In this document: piece after piece, positions 1 to 9,415 of the stretch
How positions within the stretch are numbered: position 1 is the stretch's first letter
Layout: every line of letters starts with the position of its first letter
Source of the DNA: Actinomycetes bacterium
GTDB taxonomy: Bacteria > Actinomycetota > Acidimicrobiia > Acidimicrobiales > Palsa-688
Direction of reading: 5' to 3'
Length of the DNA stretch: 64,000 bases
Assembly: GCA_021787365.1 (NCBI GenBank)
Contig: JAJYMB010000018.1
Span: 1-64,000 of the forward strand
Made by a program: the position numbers and the translations under genes
The notes under the pieces: model-generated
The model's input: only the letters and a program-made list of their open reading frames with translations
What the model was told of the DNA's origin: nothing
Databases searched by the model: none

Positions 1-210
1 CAGGGCGGACATGTCCTATATAGAGGAGGCTGCCGGCGAGATAGGCCCCCACCTCAGGAGCGAGAGCGTGGTGGTCAACAAGTCCACCGTTCCGGTTGGC
101 TCCACGAAAGTAGTAGAGAGATCCCTTCGCCGGCCCGATGTCTCTGTCGTGTCCAACCCGGAGTTCTTGCGCGAGGGCTCGGCTGTGCACGACTTCTTGC
201 ACCCCTGCAA
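1..210 (+). pseudogene. ugd: UDP-glucose 6-dehydrogenase fragment (truncated)
   Basis: The reading frame is open from the window edge and encodes a piece of a UDP-glucose/GDP-mannose dehydrogenase, the NAD-dependent enzyme that makes UDP-glucuronate for polysaccharide synthesis. Visible family signatures are KSTVPVGST and SNPEFLREGSAVHDFLHP, the strand after the Rossmann domain and the start of the linker helix. After HDFLHP (about position 205) the expected DRIVVG segment is missing, and the open frame continues to 433 with sequence that resembles no dehydrogenase. The catalytic Cys region and C-terminal domain are absent. I read this as a gene cut by a rearrangement next to the glycosyltransferases; the 5' half lies outside the window. 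Confidence 0.6.
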
Positions 211-429
211 GCCCCACACTTCCCTGGCTGCGTTAGACAGGCACGGCATTCCCCCTCGACACCGGCGCCCAGACGGCCTACCTGGCTGGACCAACTGTTC
301 CCGGACGCATCTTCTTCCCATCCCACCTCTCGCGCCTTACACGAAAGCAGTCGAGACGAATCCCGCACTTGTAGGACGTCCCCTTGACCTCTGGCACCGC
401 AACCCTCTCGACGCCACCGTTCAGAAGTC

Positions 430-1428
430 ATGAAAGTCCATTTTCTGATCGACGCCGGCCTGTGCTCGATCCCAGGTGGTCACCAAGTGCGGTTGGAAAA
501 GACTGCCGCAGCGTTGCGCCATCTAAAAGGCACGCGGGTGAGCGTGGGCTATGCCGATGAGCCACTCCCCAATGCGACAGACGTCGTGCACTGGTTTGGT
601 GCTCGAGCGATAGACACAAGACCTGTGCGCAGAGCGCGCATTCCCATTGCGTACTCGACCATTTACTGCCCGCGCTCGTACCGGCACAGCACGCACACTG
701 CCTGTCCCTTCGCGAGGACGCGTCGTGATATCCGGCTGTTCCTCTCGCTCGCAGCGAGGCTTTCTACCGGTCAACTTCTGCAGACATGCCGCGATCTGTC
801 GGAACGTGAGCTGGCTCTCGCACAGGCACTTGAGGCGATCGACGTTTTACCACCGAACGGCCCAGGCGAGGCGGAGGACCTCAAACGCGACTTCCCGCTC
901 ACGACACCGATGTACTTAGTACCGAATGCGGTCAACGCGGAAGCGTTCCTTACCCGTTCAACGAATGAGGACCGTTCGGTCGACGTCCTGTACGTAGCGC
1001 GCTTCGAGCCACACAAGAACCAGTTGGGCTTAGTCCGCGCGCTGCACAAGACAGGCCTCGGGCTCGTTTTGGCCGGACCCGACCACCCTCACCATCCCAC
1101 CTACCGCGTCCGTTGCCGCCGTGCCGCGCACGGCCTCACGGTTGACTTCCTGCCCGCGATCCCGGACGACGAACTCCCCGACCTCTACGCGAAGTCCAAG
1201 GTGCACGCTTTGCCCAGCTGGTACGCGACAGCTGGGCTGAGCTCTTTCGAAGCTGCCGCCGCAGGGTCCCAGGTAGTCACCATGTCGCGTGGTCACGCGG
1301 ATGACTACTTGGGACGCCTGCCCTTCCTGGCCGCGTGCGCCACTAGGGTCCGCACTAGCCGGCTGGACCGACCAGCGGCACGCGTGTTCGCTCGCCCGCC
1401 GGCCCAACGCTCTACATCACGTGGTTGA
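430..1428 (+). CDS. GT4-like glycosyltransferase, C-terminus abnormal
   Basis: The 332-residue product resembles GT-B glycosyltransferases of family 4, cytosolic enzymes that add sugars from nucleotide donors to a lipid-linked glycan. The N-terminus has a GGHQVRLEKTAAAL acceptor-domain loop. The second Rossmann domain shows DVLYVARFEPHKNQLGL followed by GLGLVLAGPD, and the donor-site region reads ALPSWYATAGLSSFEAAAAG. The last 45 residues after DDYLG (from about 1310) are Arg/Pro-rich and lack the usual closing helix. A one-base shift there would read YLGDA, so the 3' end may be frameshifted or recombined. The acceptor and sugar cannot be told from sequence. Confidence 0.65.
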   Translation: MKVHFLIDAGLCSIPGGHQVRLEKTAAALRHLKGTRVSVGYADEPLPNATDVVHWFGARAIDTRPVRRARIPIAYSTIYCPRSYRHSTHTACPFARTRRDIRLFLSLAARLSTGQLLQTCRDLSERELALAQALEAIDVLPPNGPGEAEDLKRDFPLTTPMYLVPNAVNAEAFLTRSTNEDRSVDVLYVARFEPHKNQLGLVRALHKTGLGLVLAGPDHPHHPTYRVRCRRAAHGLTVDFLPAIPDDELPDLYAKSKVHALPSWYATAGLSSFEAAAAGSQVVTMSRGHADDYLGRLPFLAACATRVRTSRLDRPAARVFARPPAQRSTSRG

Positions 1429-2777
1429 ACCCTGCGTTTGAAATGACCACTCATAACCGAGCCACCGTCGTCGGCCACTCCCGCCCCATGTTCCACGGAA
1501 CAGCACGTAAGCGAATAGTTGTGACCGCGAGCGACCTGACTGGCGGCTACGCGTCGGGCCGCGGTCTCCGGGCCCTCGGCATCGCCGCGGCCCTTTCTGC
1601 GCACCACGACGTCTCCCTTCTTTGCAACGGGCCACCGGACTTTCCTATTATGCCTCCCGGCGTGGCCGTAGTGGGACCCTCACAGCGACGCGATGCAATA
1701 GCTACGGCGGACGTCATCGTAACCGGAAACGAGCTCAACTGGCGGGAACTTCTCTCGCTCCGCGCAATGCTCGTGGCCGATCTGTATGATCCGCTCATAT
1801 TCCAGTTGCCGTATATGGACGTTCCTTTGTCGGATTTCACGGCTCGGGCCAACGACGAGCTCTCGATTGCGCACTTTGCGATTTCCCATGCAGATCTCAT
1901 CCTGTGCGCCAACGAGCCGCAGCGCGACCTCTACATCGGGGCGCGCCTGGCTGCTTGGCACCGGTGGGGAGAGGCCATGGCACTCCCGCCGGGTCCCGAC
2001 TCTTCCGGAGGCGTCCTCGTCCTTCCCAACGGTATACCTACGGAAGCCCCACGACCCTGCGCCAACCTCCGGGCGCAATTAGGGGTCGCTCCCGACGACA
2101 TCCTCCTCATCTGGGGAGGGGGCGTCTGGGGATTTCTTGACCCGGAGTTGGCCGTCACTGCTACTGTGTGCGCCAGCACAGCGAATCCCCGCGTCAGGCT
2201 CCTGTTTCTCGGCCTGTCTCGCGATGCTAAGCTAACTCCCCGCGAGGCCCGCCTCCTGCATGCGTGCAACAGGGCTGGCGCGAGCATTATCATGAATCCC
2301 CGTTGGGTTCCCTTAAGTGTACGCGGATCGTACCTCGCCGCGTCTACTGCAGGTGTCATAGCGCAGCAAAACGGACTCGAAACACACTTCGCATTCCGAA
2401 CGCGGCTCATTGACTGTATCTGGGCCGAACTCCCGGTTGTTGCCACGGGGGGCGACAGTCTCACGGCAGTTGGCGCTCGGCAAGGGTGGGCACTCGTCTC
2501 CCCCTCCAACAACCCCGATGCTTTAGCACACTCCATGCTCCAAATGGCAGATATTGAGAAGTACGAGGCGATGCGTGCCGCTATTCGCCAAGTCCGACCA
2601 TCGTGGACGTGGGACGCCCTCATCCAGCCTCTGCTAGCGGCCATCGAGCAGGCCAGTCCACCGCAGCTAGACCACCGCATGCGTCGCTCCATATCGGCTG
2701 CTGCACGCGAGGTACGTAGCCGCGCCCGCAGCACCTGGGGGCGTGCTTCAGGCTCCGGACCAACCCGTCCCCAATGA
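1425..2777 (+). CDS. glycosyltransferase, GT4 type
   Basis: This is a GT-B fold glycosyltransferase of up to 450 residues. An N-terminal domain begins RIVVTASDLTGGYASGRGLRALGIAAAL. The donor domain contains ILLIWGGGVWGFLDPELAV, a pattern typical of a subgroup of actinobacterial polysaccharide GT4 proteins, then RVRLLFLGLS and LIDCIWAELPVVATGGDSL near the sugar-nucleotide site. The listed TTG start overlaps the preceding stop as TTGA, an arrangement seen again at 15586. ATG codons at 1443 and 1488 are alternatives, and 1488 sits closest to the conserved domain. The last 40 residues are basic and probably disordered. Role in the exopolysaccharide locus is inferred from context. Confidence 0.75.
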   Translation: MNPAFEMTTHNRATVVGHSRPMFHGTARKRIVVTASDLTGGYASGRGLRALGIAAALSAHHDVSLLCNGPPDFPIMPPGVAVVGPSQRRDAIATADVIVTGNELNWRELLSLRAMLVADLYDPLIFQLPYMDVPLSDFTARANDELSIAHFAISHADLILCANEPQRDLYIGARLAAWHRWGEAMALPPGPDSSGGVLVLPNGIPTEAPRPCANLRAQLGVAPDDILLIWGGGVWGFLDPELAVTATVCASTANPRVRLLFLGLSRDAKLTPREARLLHACNRAGASIIMNPRWVPLSVRGSYLAASTAGVIAQQNGLETHFAFRTRLIDCIWAELPVVATGGDSLTAVGARQGWALVSPSNNPDALAHSMLQMADIEKYEAMRAAIRQVRPSWTWDALIQPLLAAIEQASPPQLDHRMRRSISAAAREVRSRARSTWGRASGSGPTRPQ

Positions 2778-2789
2778 GGCGCCAATAGC

Positions 2790-3701
2790 ATGTCACTGAG
2801 GGCCATCCCGGAAATGCGGGCTCGCTGGCTCGTCCGCCGCCTCTTGAGCAGCCGGACCGGATCGTTCCGCGGCGCCTGTCACCGTGACTCCACACCAACG
2901 CTATTGGTCGTCAACTACAAGAATCCCCGGGACACGCTACGTCTGATCCGGTCCTGGCGGAAGTTCGTGTCTCCTAACTTTCCCGTCGTCGTGGTAGAGA
3001 ACAGCGGCCTGCCCCTTCACTTCCATTATCCCCATGCAACCCGAGTGGTTGGGCTGGGCTTCAACCTCCACCACGGCTTGGCCCTCGACTTTGGCCTCGC
3101 GTTCGTCTCATCCGAGTATGTAGTCATCTGCGATCCCGACACGATCATCGCCAATCCGGACTTCTGGGTAGCACTCAAGACCCGTATTGACAGCTATGGC
3201 GCGGCCAGCATAGCTATTGGTACGCAGACCTATCACCCCATTTGTCTTGCCTTCTCGTGTCACCTATGGAAACACAACTCCATCTCGATGGAGCAGGATT
3301 GGAGCCGTGACTGGGACGTCGCAGCGTCCCTCACACACTTCTTGGGTGGCGTTCAGCCTGGGGCCCTAATACAACGCTCCCGAGGTGCCGGAACCCCAGT
3401 GCCTACCCAACACGGCGGTCGGCACTATATTGCCGAAGTTTACGGGGAGGTGTTCTCTAATACCTTCGGCGCCTCGCGAATTCTGAATGGCGCCTATGAA
3501 TTCGCGCGTCACGAGGGGCCGCTTGACGAGTTCCGTCGTCTGCATGTTCGATGGAGGAGATGGGCTGACCTTCTCGTTGCGGATAAAGCGTCTCTCGAAG
3601 ACTTCGATAACCTTGTGGGCATACGGCTCCCCGCCGATACGTCGGTGCCACCACTGGAGGGCACTACGGTGACCGCAAGCCGACCCGTCCGCGACTGGTG
3701 A
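2790..3701 (+). CDS. glycosyltransferase family 2-like protein
   Basis: The 303-residue protein has a GT-A fold core: TLLVVNYKNPRDTLRLIRSW at the first strand, PVVVVENS at the nucleotide-binding strand, then FNLHHGLALDFGL. The acidic metal motif is in YVVICDPDTIIANPDFW (DxD type, near residue 115). It is shorter than rhamnosyltransferase-type GT2 proteins and lacks an obvious membrane segment. It starts 12 bp after the previous gene and is probably co-transcribed. The substrate is not predictable. Confidence 0.7.
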   Translation: MSLRAIPEMRARWLVRRLLSSRTGSFRGACHRDSTPTLLVVNYKNPRDTLRLIRSWRKFVSPNFPVVVVENSGLPLHFHYPHATRVVGLGFNLHHGLALDFGLAFVSSEYVVICDPDTIIANPDFWVALKTRIDSYGAASIAIGTQTYHPICLAFSCHLWKHNSISMEQDWSRDWDVAASLTHFLGGVQPGALIQRSRGAGTPVPTQHGGRHYIAEVYGEVFSNTFGASRILNGAYEFARHEGPLDEFRRLHVRWRRWADLLVADKASLEDFDNLVGIRLPADTSVPPLEGTTVTASRPVRDW

Positions 3702-3945
3702 CTTATTTGCGGTGTCGGTCCGCGATGGTGCCGGTTGGTCATGTATTCAGAAAAGGCAGGCGGTTTACGCGCTCGCTCGCGCGGCCGGGGCCTCTGGGCT
3801 TGCCCGGTTCGAATCGTGTGCCCTTGCATCTTGGTGGCGGCCGGCAGTCGGCGAAGCGCCGGAGGACGCTGGCCGGGGCTACCGGGACCGCGGCTGTCCA
3901 TGCCATTTCTGCGCTCCTAGTATGTGGCAATTGAAGGAGCCAAGG

Positions 3946-5022
3946 GTGTCGACTTATGCGCGTACGCGCTCAATGGTCACTTGGGCCACGATCGGCGTCA
4001 GCAACCCCATGGGGCAGCAACGGTACGAGGAAGAGATCCAAGCCGCTCTCAGTGAGGTCGCAGACCCTGAGCGGTGGCGCTTCAGGCGGTTGTCTGTATG
4101 CTCGATGAGGTCACAAAACGGGTGCGACCGGCGCTACCCGGTTCGCCTCGTGGCAGCTGCCCCGGGCTGGGCAGCCAGCCGGGCGGGCCGGGTCCTTTAC
4201 GGCGGTAGTCACCTCCTCCACCGCTTCGACCTACGCCTCCCGCCGACCACTGGTGTTGAGGTGCTGACCGTCCACGACGTCGCCCCACTTCGGTTCCCTG
4301 ACGAAGGGCGCTTACCGAAGTGGGCGGTCGCAGGGGCGCGGCGTGCCCGCATGGTGGTGTGCCCGTCCTCGTTCGCCGCAGCGGAGGTGAAAGAGCTCCT
4401 CGGCGTGGAACGCACCGCGGTCGTCCACCAAGGCTTGAGCGCTGTTGGACGGGGGACACAGCCGTTCACCCCCGAAGAGTTAGTGTCCTTTGGTATTGGG
4501 CCCTCGTACATCGTCCACGCCGGAGGGGCAACGGCAAGGAAAAACCTTGCTGCGCTGGCCGGAGCATGGCCTAAGTTGGCCCAGTCGCACCCAGAACTGT
4601 GGCTCGCCCTCTGCGGACCTCCCGACGATAGGCGTACCCGACTGTTCGAGGGCCTACCACGCGTTGGCCTATTGGGCCGGCTAGACCCGCCGGCCCTGGT
4701 CAGCAGGCTCATGGCCGGCGCTCGAGCCGTCGTTGTGCCGTCGCTGTACGAAGGCTTCGGCTTCCCTGCGGTGGAGGGCATGGCCTACGGCACGCCCGTC
4801 GTGGCCGCCCGCGCTGGGGCGTTGCCCGAGGTCTGCCAAGATGCGGCTGAGCTGGTAGAGCCCGACGCCAACGGCCTGGCAGTGGGGTTGGAGCGCGTCT
4901 TGACCGACCCTTCTCTGGCTGAACGGCTGCGACGGAACGGGCTGGCACGAGCGGCCGAGTTTTCATGGCAAAAAGCAGCGCTTGAACACCTGCACGTCTA
5001 CGAGAGAGCTCTGGGCGAGTGA
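3946..5022 (+). CDS. glycosyltransferase, GT4 type
   Basis: The product is a 358-residue GT4 glycosyltransferase. The GTG at 3946 is preferred over the much earlier open-frame start at 3712 because AAGGAG (3934-3939) lies six bases upstream, and the frame before it is Cys/Trp-rich with no family resemblance. Conserved parts are EVLTVHDVAPLRFPDEGRL and VVCPSSFAAAEVKELLGV in the acceptor half, and YIVHAGGATARKNLAAL plus the donor motif SLYEGFGFPAVEGMAYGTPVVA with the E-x7-E pair in the second half. It resembles mannosyl/rhamnosyltransferases of capsule clusters; the exact linkage is unknown. Confidence 0.8.
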   Translation: MSTYARTRSMVTWATIGVSNPMGQQRYEEEIQAALSEVADPERWRFRRLSVCSMRSQNGCDRRYPVRLVAAAPGWAASRAGRVLYGGSHLLHRFDLRLPPTTGVEVLTVHDVAPLRFPDEGRLPKWAVAGARRARMVVCPSSFAAAEVKELLGVERTAVVHQGLSAVGRGTQPFTPEELVSFGIGPSYIVHAGGATARKNLAALAGAWPKLAQSHPELWLALCGPPDDRRTRLFEGLPRVGLLGRLDPPALVSRLMAGARAVVVPSLYEGFGFPAVEGMAYGTPVVAARAGALPEVCQDAAELVEPDANGLAVGLERVLTDPSLAERLRRNGLARAAEFSWQKAALEHLHVYERALGE

Positions 5023-5184
5023 CCAGACCCGCCTGCCTGACAGGGACCGCGTCGGGGCGGGCTATGGATTCCCGGCTATGGTCGGGCCTTCCCCTCGTTA
5101 CGTGCCCGCCTTCGGCCAAGCGCTTGAGAAGAAGGGTTTCGGCCCGTTGTTAGGCGCTTCTGCCCGCCCAAAACGCCCAGCAGA

Positions 5185-6288
5185 GTGCGCTCCCCTGTCA
5201 GGGCTAAGCCGGTGAGCCCGGCTTCCTCCGGTGTCCTCGTATGCGCCCTCGGGCTGCGGCCCGACGGTGCCGGTGTCTCGACATATATACGCGAGCTGCT
5301 AGCGGAGGTGCCAAAATTTGTCAACGGCCGAATCACAGCTCTCGTCGCCGCAGACGCGGCCTCACAGCTACCGGCCGAACTCACAGCCGTGACCCGGCCA
5401 GCGGCCAAAGGTGTGAGGCGAGCTGCGCAGACTCTGCTCAGCTCGGTGGGAGGGCGGGTCGTGCACGGCCTAGACGTCGACCTCCCCTTGCGCGCCAAGG
5501 CCGCGACGGTCTCGACTGTGCACGACCTGAGCGTGTTTGACGTGCCGTGGGCGTTCCCGCGCCACCGGGCCATAGCTGAGCGCCTAATGGTGGAGAGCGC
5601 CTTGCGCCGAGCCGACGTGGTGATCGCGGTGTCGGAGTTTACTGCCGAGCGAGTCCGGGCCCGGTTCAGGCGCGACGCTGTCGTCGTGCCCGAGGCGCCG
5701 CCGAGGAGCGCCCGTGTCGCAACGGAGGCCGAGGTGGACGAGGTGCGGTCCCGCTACTGCCTGCCGCCCCGGTTCGTCCTCCACGTTGGCACCGTCGAGC
5801 CCCGCAAACGGCTCGACCTCCTAGCCGATGCCTGCAGCCATATTGGCGTGCCCCTAGTGGTCGCCGGCGGACTCGGATGGAGGTCCAGCCCACCGCGCCC
5901 CGCACGGCTGATCGGTTACATCCCCCAGCGAGACGTGCCCGCCCTATACGGCGCCGCGACCGTAGCCGCTTATGCGTCGGCCTACGAAGGTTTCGGGTTG
6001 CCGCCCCTCGAGGCGTTGGCTTGCGGCTGCCCAGTGGTGTCCACCTGGGTACCCTCGGCTGAACTCGTTCCGAGGGCCATCCAGCTGGTCGAGGGAGCAA
6101 GCGTCGAGGCGTTCTCGCACGCCTTGCGCCAAGTTCTCGAGGATGCCGCCCTCCGTGGGGAGCTCGCGCAACGCGGCCTGGATCTCGTACCGAGGCTCAC
6201 GTGGGCATCCGCGGCAGCACGAGTGGCAGCAGTGTACGAGGACCTGGGAGTGCCTGCAGCTCGGACGGGCCTCTCGCAAGCCGACTGA
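5185..6288 (+). CDS. glycosyltransferase, GT4 type
   Basis: This 367-residue GT-B enzyme shows SGVLVCALGLRPDGAGVSTYIRELL at the N-terminus, VSTVHDLSVFDVPWAFP and VIAVSEFTAERVRARF in the acceptor domain. The donor domain has FVLHVGTVEPRKRLDLLADA and SAYEGFGLPPLEALACGCPVVST, with both glutamates of the E-x7-E pair. No strong ribosome site marks the start: GTG 5185 gives the longest frame, and GTG 5212 would begin next to the first strand. It is paralogous in layout to the gene at 3946, so two consecutive sugars may be added by related enzymes (inference). Confidence 0.8.
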   Translation: MRSPVRAKPVSPASSGVLVCALGLRPDGAGVSTYIRELLAEVPKFVNGRITALVAADAASQLPAELTAVTRPAAKGVRRAAQTLLSSVGGRVVHGLDVDLPLRAKAATVSTVHDLSVFDVPWAFPRHRAIAERLMVESALRRADVVIAVSEFTAERVRARFRRDAVVVPEAPPRSARVATEAEVDEVRSRYCLPPRFVLHVGTVEPRKRLDLLADACSHIGVPLVVAGGLGWRSSPPRPARLIGYIPQRDVPALYGAATVAAYASAYEGFGLPPLEALACGCPVVSTWVPSAELVPRAIQLVEGASVEAFSHALRQVLEDAALRGELAQRGLDLVPRLTWASAAARVAAVYEDLGVPAARTGLSQAD

Positions 6289-7051
6289 GGAGCCGCGTCG
6301 AGAAACAACCGCTCCGATCAGGGCGGGTCCACTCAGGCTGGAACGGGTCTCGAGTTGCGTCGTACGAGCCCACCAGAGGTACTCATTCCCGAAGGTCCAC
6401 GGCCAAGTGGTCGCATGGCACAGGAACTTCTTCTCTCGGAGGTGGGACGACCACGTTCGGTTACAAAGGTTCTTCCTGGCTCTCGACCAGGTGGAAGCGG
6501 CCGGGGCCATCTGAGAAACTGTAGGCGTGGGCGGTCCTCAAAAGCTGACGCGTGCCTCTTCGGAGCCGTACGCGAAATTGGCGAGCCCTACCATGGGCGC
6601 TTCAGGATCCGTAGGCAAGAAGGCATATCCCTCTCGCGGTCAGCCGCCTCCGCTCCTCTCGCCGTGGCGCGGGTTCGCATGGGCAGTACTACAATGAGAA
6701 AGGTTCACGGTGTTCCGAGAGCAGGTCATTAGCACCCGGCAGAAGTACCTCCAACAGCGCTCTCAGAGGTGACAAGACATCCCCCCGTGAAGAACCGTAC
6801 GAACAGCCAAGCGTCCGCAGGTACTGCGCTTGGTTTGTGCGTCTCCTTTGTGCCCTTACCATGGGCGGTTGGCTCAGGGACGAGCGACCCCGCTTTGCTC
6901 ACATTGTTTCACCATTTTTTCTATGCAGCGTAAAGACCACACCGATCGACAAGGTCGCCGGTGCGTCAACTTCGGGGACTGAACGAAATTATCTTGCACG
7001 ACAGCCCGAGTCAGTAGTGGTCGTCGAGGACTGGAGGCGCGGCGAGTACAT
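6289..7051 (+). other. 763-bp gap without a supported gene
   Basis: Open frames of up to 180 codons occur but have no recognisable domains and no good ribosome sites. The stretch separates the first glycosyltransferase group from the long operon that begins at 7052 and includes an A/T-richer patch near 6900-6920. It is the natural place for the promoter of that operon, although I cannot point to a convincing -35/-10 pair. Confidence 0.5.
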
Positions 7052-8188
7052 ATGAAGGTCACCTTGGTTTACCGGGGCTGCCACCCATCTGGTGGAATCG
7101 AGCGGGTCGTGTGGGAGGCGGCACGCCATCTATGTGGCGCACATGACGTGAGGGTCGTCGCTGCCGAGGCGCGGGGCTTGCCACGGACGGTGGAGGTACT
7201 GCTTACCAGGCCAAGCCAGAGCGTTGCTGCCTTCCGAAGCGAAGCTTCCGCGGCCATGGGACCAGCGCCGGGGTTAGTGGTCTGTTTCGGCGCCGACTGC
7301 CCCCCCGCCGACGTACTCGTCATGGGGAGCGTGCACCGGGCGTGGGTCAAGGCTGGCGCCGCGATTAGGGTCGGCCGGGTCCCCGTACCCGGCTACGCCC
7401 GCCGGCTCCTTTGGCGTCACCAGGTCAGGCTTTACTTGGAGCGCCAAGCTCTGAAGGCCGTGAGAGGGCCGGTCGTGGCGGTCTCGGAAGGCGTGCGTAA
7501 CGACCTCCATAGCCTCTACGGGCTCCCACTAGCCCGCATGGAAGTAGTGCCCAACGGCTTCGACCCAGGCCAGTGCTCACCCGTTCGCCGTGCTGACCTG
7601 CGAGCCGCAATGCGGGCCCAGCTTGACCTCTCCGAAGGGGACGTGGCTCTGCTGCTGGTAGCCAACGAGTACCACCGCAAGGGCCTCGGCGTCCTGCTCG
7701 AGGCCATGGCTTTCTTGAAGGAGCCGAGATTGCGCCTGCTCTTGGTAGGCAAGACGGCGCCTGCCGCCTACGGAGCCCGTATTCGTCAACTCGGCCTCGA
7801 GGACGATGTCCGCTACTGCGGGCCAACCGACGACGTTGCGCTCTTTCACGCGGCAGCAGACCTCTTAGTCCTGCCCACCCAGTACGAGGCGTTCGGGTCC
7901 GTGATAATCGAAGCCCTCGCGAGCGGGCTCCCCGTGATTGCCTCGAAACTGGCAGGAGCGTCCGCGGTCATCAAAGCCGGCCGCAACGGCTTACTCTTGG
8001 CCGACCCGTTGGACGCCGCGGAACTGGCCAGTTTGCTGGTCCAAGGCCTGGACCCGGGCGCTCGCCGGGCTTGGTCCGAAAGAGCCCGAGACTCGGTTAC
8101 CGGGTACGAGTGGTCAGCAGTCATGGAGCGTTTCGAGGCCGTCCTGAGCAGAGCTGCGGAGCAGCTGAGTGTCGGTACCCGCGCCTAA
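7052..8188 (+). CDS. glycosyltransferase, GT4 type (WaaG-like)
   Basis: The 378-residue GT-B enzyme opens with VTLVYRGCHPSGGIERVVWEAARHL, the glycine-rich acceptor loop of GT4. It then has GPVVAVSEGVRNDLHSLYGL, MEVVPNGFDPGQC, LLLVANEYHRKGLGVLLEAM and the donor motif TQYEAFGSVIIEALASGLPVIAS with the E-x7-E glutamates. GGAGG at 7033-7037 precedes the ATG at a rather long distance. It is the first gene of the tightly packed polysaccharide operon, with 45 bp to the next gene. The sequence resembles LPS core/capsule glucosyl or galactosyl transferases, but the sugar is not assignable. Confidence 0.82.
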   Translation: MKVTLVYRGCHPSGGIERVVWEAARHLCGAHDVRVVAAEARGLPRTVEVLLTRPSQSVAAFRSEASAAMGPAPGLVVCFGADCPPADVLVMGSVHRAWVKAGAAIRVGRVPVPGYARRLLWRHQVRLYLERQALKAVRGPVVAVSEGVRNDLHSLYGLPLARMEVVPNGFDPGQCSPVRRADLRAAMRAQLDLSEGDVALLLVANEYHRKGLGVLLEAMAFLKEPRLRLLLVGKTAPAAYGARIRQLGLEDDVRYCGPTDDVALFHAAADLLVLPTQYEAFGSVIIEALASGLPVIASKLAGASAVIKAGRNGLLLADPLDAAELASLLVQGLDPGARRAWSERARDSVTGYEWSAVMERFEAVLSRAAEQLSVGTRA

Positions 8189-8233
8189 CGTGCTCAGCCG
8201 CGGCCTGGGCCAGGAGCCGAGAAGCACTTCCAG

Positions 8234-9415
8234 ATGAGGGTAGCAATAATGCCGAGCGCCTTTTGCCCAGCAGTCGGCGGGGTCGAAGAGTTGACGGCGC
8301 AGTTGGCCCGGGCGCTACAGCGAGAAGGTGACCTTGTCGAAGTCTGGGCACCGCTGTACTCACACCTCGAACTCCCCACGCAGGAGAACTGGGGAGGGCT
8401 CACCATCCGCCGGTTCCCCATGCCGCTCCCCCCCGCGAAGCTCTCCCATGTGGCAACGGCTGTACCGACGAGCGCGAGGGGCCTGCGGGAGTTGGGTCGA
8501 GCAGTGGCAGCCTTCAACCCAGATGTCCTCCACGTCCAGTGCTTTGGCCCCAACGGTGCCTATGCCACCACCTTGTCAGCTCTGTCGGGAGTACCACTGG
8601 TCGTGACCCTCCAGGGCGAAACGACCATGGACGACCACGACATCTATGAGCACTCTCGTACCTTGCAGGTTGCGCTCCGCCTCGCTTTCCGTCGCGCCGC
8701 TGCTGTTACTGCCTGCTCAGCCTTCACCCTGGCTGACGCGCAGAGGTTCGGGCTCGCGCCAGCGATGGGACGAGTTATATACAACGGCGTGGCCATGAAC
8801 GAGGAATGTGACACAGATGGCGCGCCGTTGCCGACAAACGACTTCGTGGTGACACCGCCCTTCGCGCGTTATGTACTCGGCCTCGGCCGTGTCGTCAAGA
8901 AAAAGGGCTTCGACCTGCTCATCAGGGCCTTCGCCCGTCTGGGCGCACCCGACGACGTAGGGCTCGTCATCGGCGGAGAAGGTGCAGCCCTCGTCGAACT
9001 CCGCCGGCTCGTCAGTGACTTGGGCTTGGACGGCCGTGTCTGGTTCCCCGGGAGGCTGGCGAGGGACAAGGTCGCACAGTTGATGAAAGGAGCGGAGCTC
9101 TTCGTGATGCCGAGCCGTGTTGAGCCCTTTGGGATCGTGGTCCTGGAGGCATGGCGGGCGGGTACGCCAGTGGTGGCCACGGCGCGTGGGGGGCCGCCTG
9201 AGTTCGTGGAAGAAGGCGTGAATGGCCTCCTCGTCGATCCGTTGGACACCACCGCCCTCTCGGACGCGATGGCCAGCCTGCTCCAGGATCCTGAGCGTCA
9301 GGCCGAGCTAGGGCGTGCCGGGCGCGACAAGGCCGCGCTTTTCTCCTGGGACGTGATCGCCAAGCATTATCGCAGCGTCTACATAGACGCGAGCAGCAAA
9401 CGTAGGCGAAGGTGA
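8234..9415 (+). CDS. glycosyltransferase, GT4 type
   Basis: The product is a 393-residue GT4 enzyme. Landmarks are MPSAFCPAVGGVEELTAQLARAL, DVLHVQCFGPNGAYATTLSAL, VVTLQGETTMDDHDIYEHS, YVLGLGRVVKKKGFDLLIRAF, and the donor site PSRVEPFGIVVLEAWRAGTPVVAT. Its stop codon overlaps the next possible start as GTGA (9412-9415). The acceptor domain with GGVEE and the hexose-binding EPFGIVVLE segment are standard for family 4. Function in assembling the repeat unit of the locus is inferred. Confidence 0.85.
   Translation: MRVAIMPSAFCPAVGGVEELTAQLARALQREGDLVEVWAPLYSHLELPTQENWGGLTIRRFPMPLPPAKLSHVATAVPTSARGLRELGRAVAAFNPDVLHVQCFGPNGAYATTLSALSGVPLVVTLQGETTMDDHDIYEHSRTLQVALRLAFRRAAAVTACSAFTLADAQRFGLAPAMGRVIYNGVAMNEECDTDGAPLPTNDFVVTPPFARYVLGLGRVVKKKGFDLLIRAFARLGAPDDVGLVIGGEGAALVELRRLVSDLGLDGRVWFPGRLARDKVAQLMKGAELFVMPSRVEPFGIVVLEAWRAGTPVVATARGGPPEFVEEGVNGLLVDPLDTTALSDAMASLLQDPERQAELGRAGRDKAALFSWDVIAKHYRSVYIDASSKRRRR

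Noticed and set aside
3790-3835. GGTTCGAATC, resembling a tRNA T-loop
   Set aside because: The flanking bases do not form the T-stem, and no acceptor stem, D-arm or anticodon arm could be placed around it.
3712-3945. Upstream extension of the glycosyltransferase frame
   Set aside because: The 78 extra codons are Cys/Trp/Arg-rich without family resemblance, and a strong ribosome site supports GTG 3946.
6355-6732. 125-codon frame in the 763-bp gap
   Set aside because: No ribosome site, no domain and Arg/Ser-rich composition; treated as non-coding.
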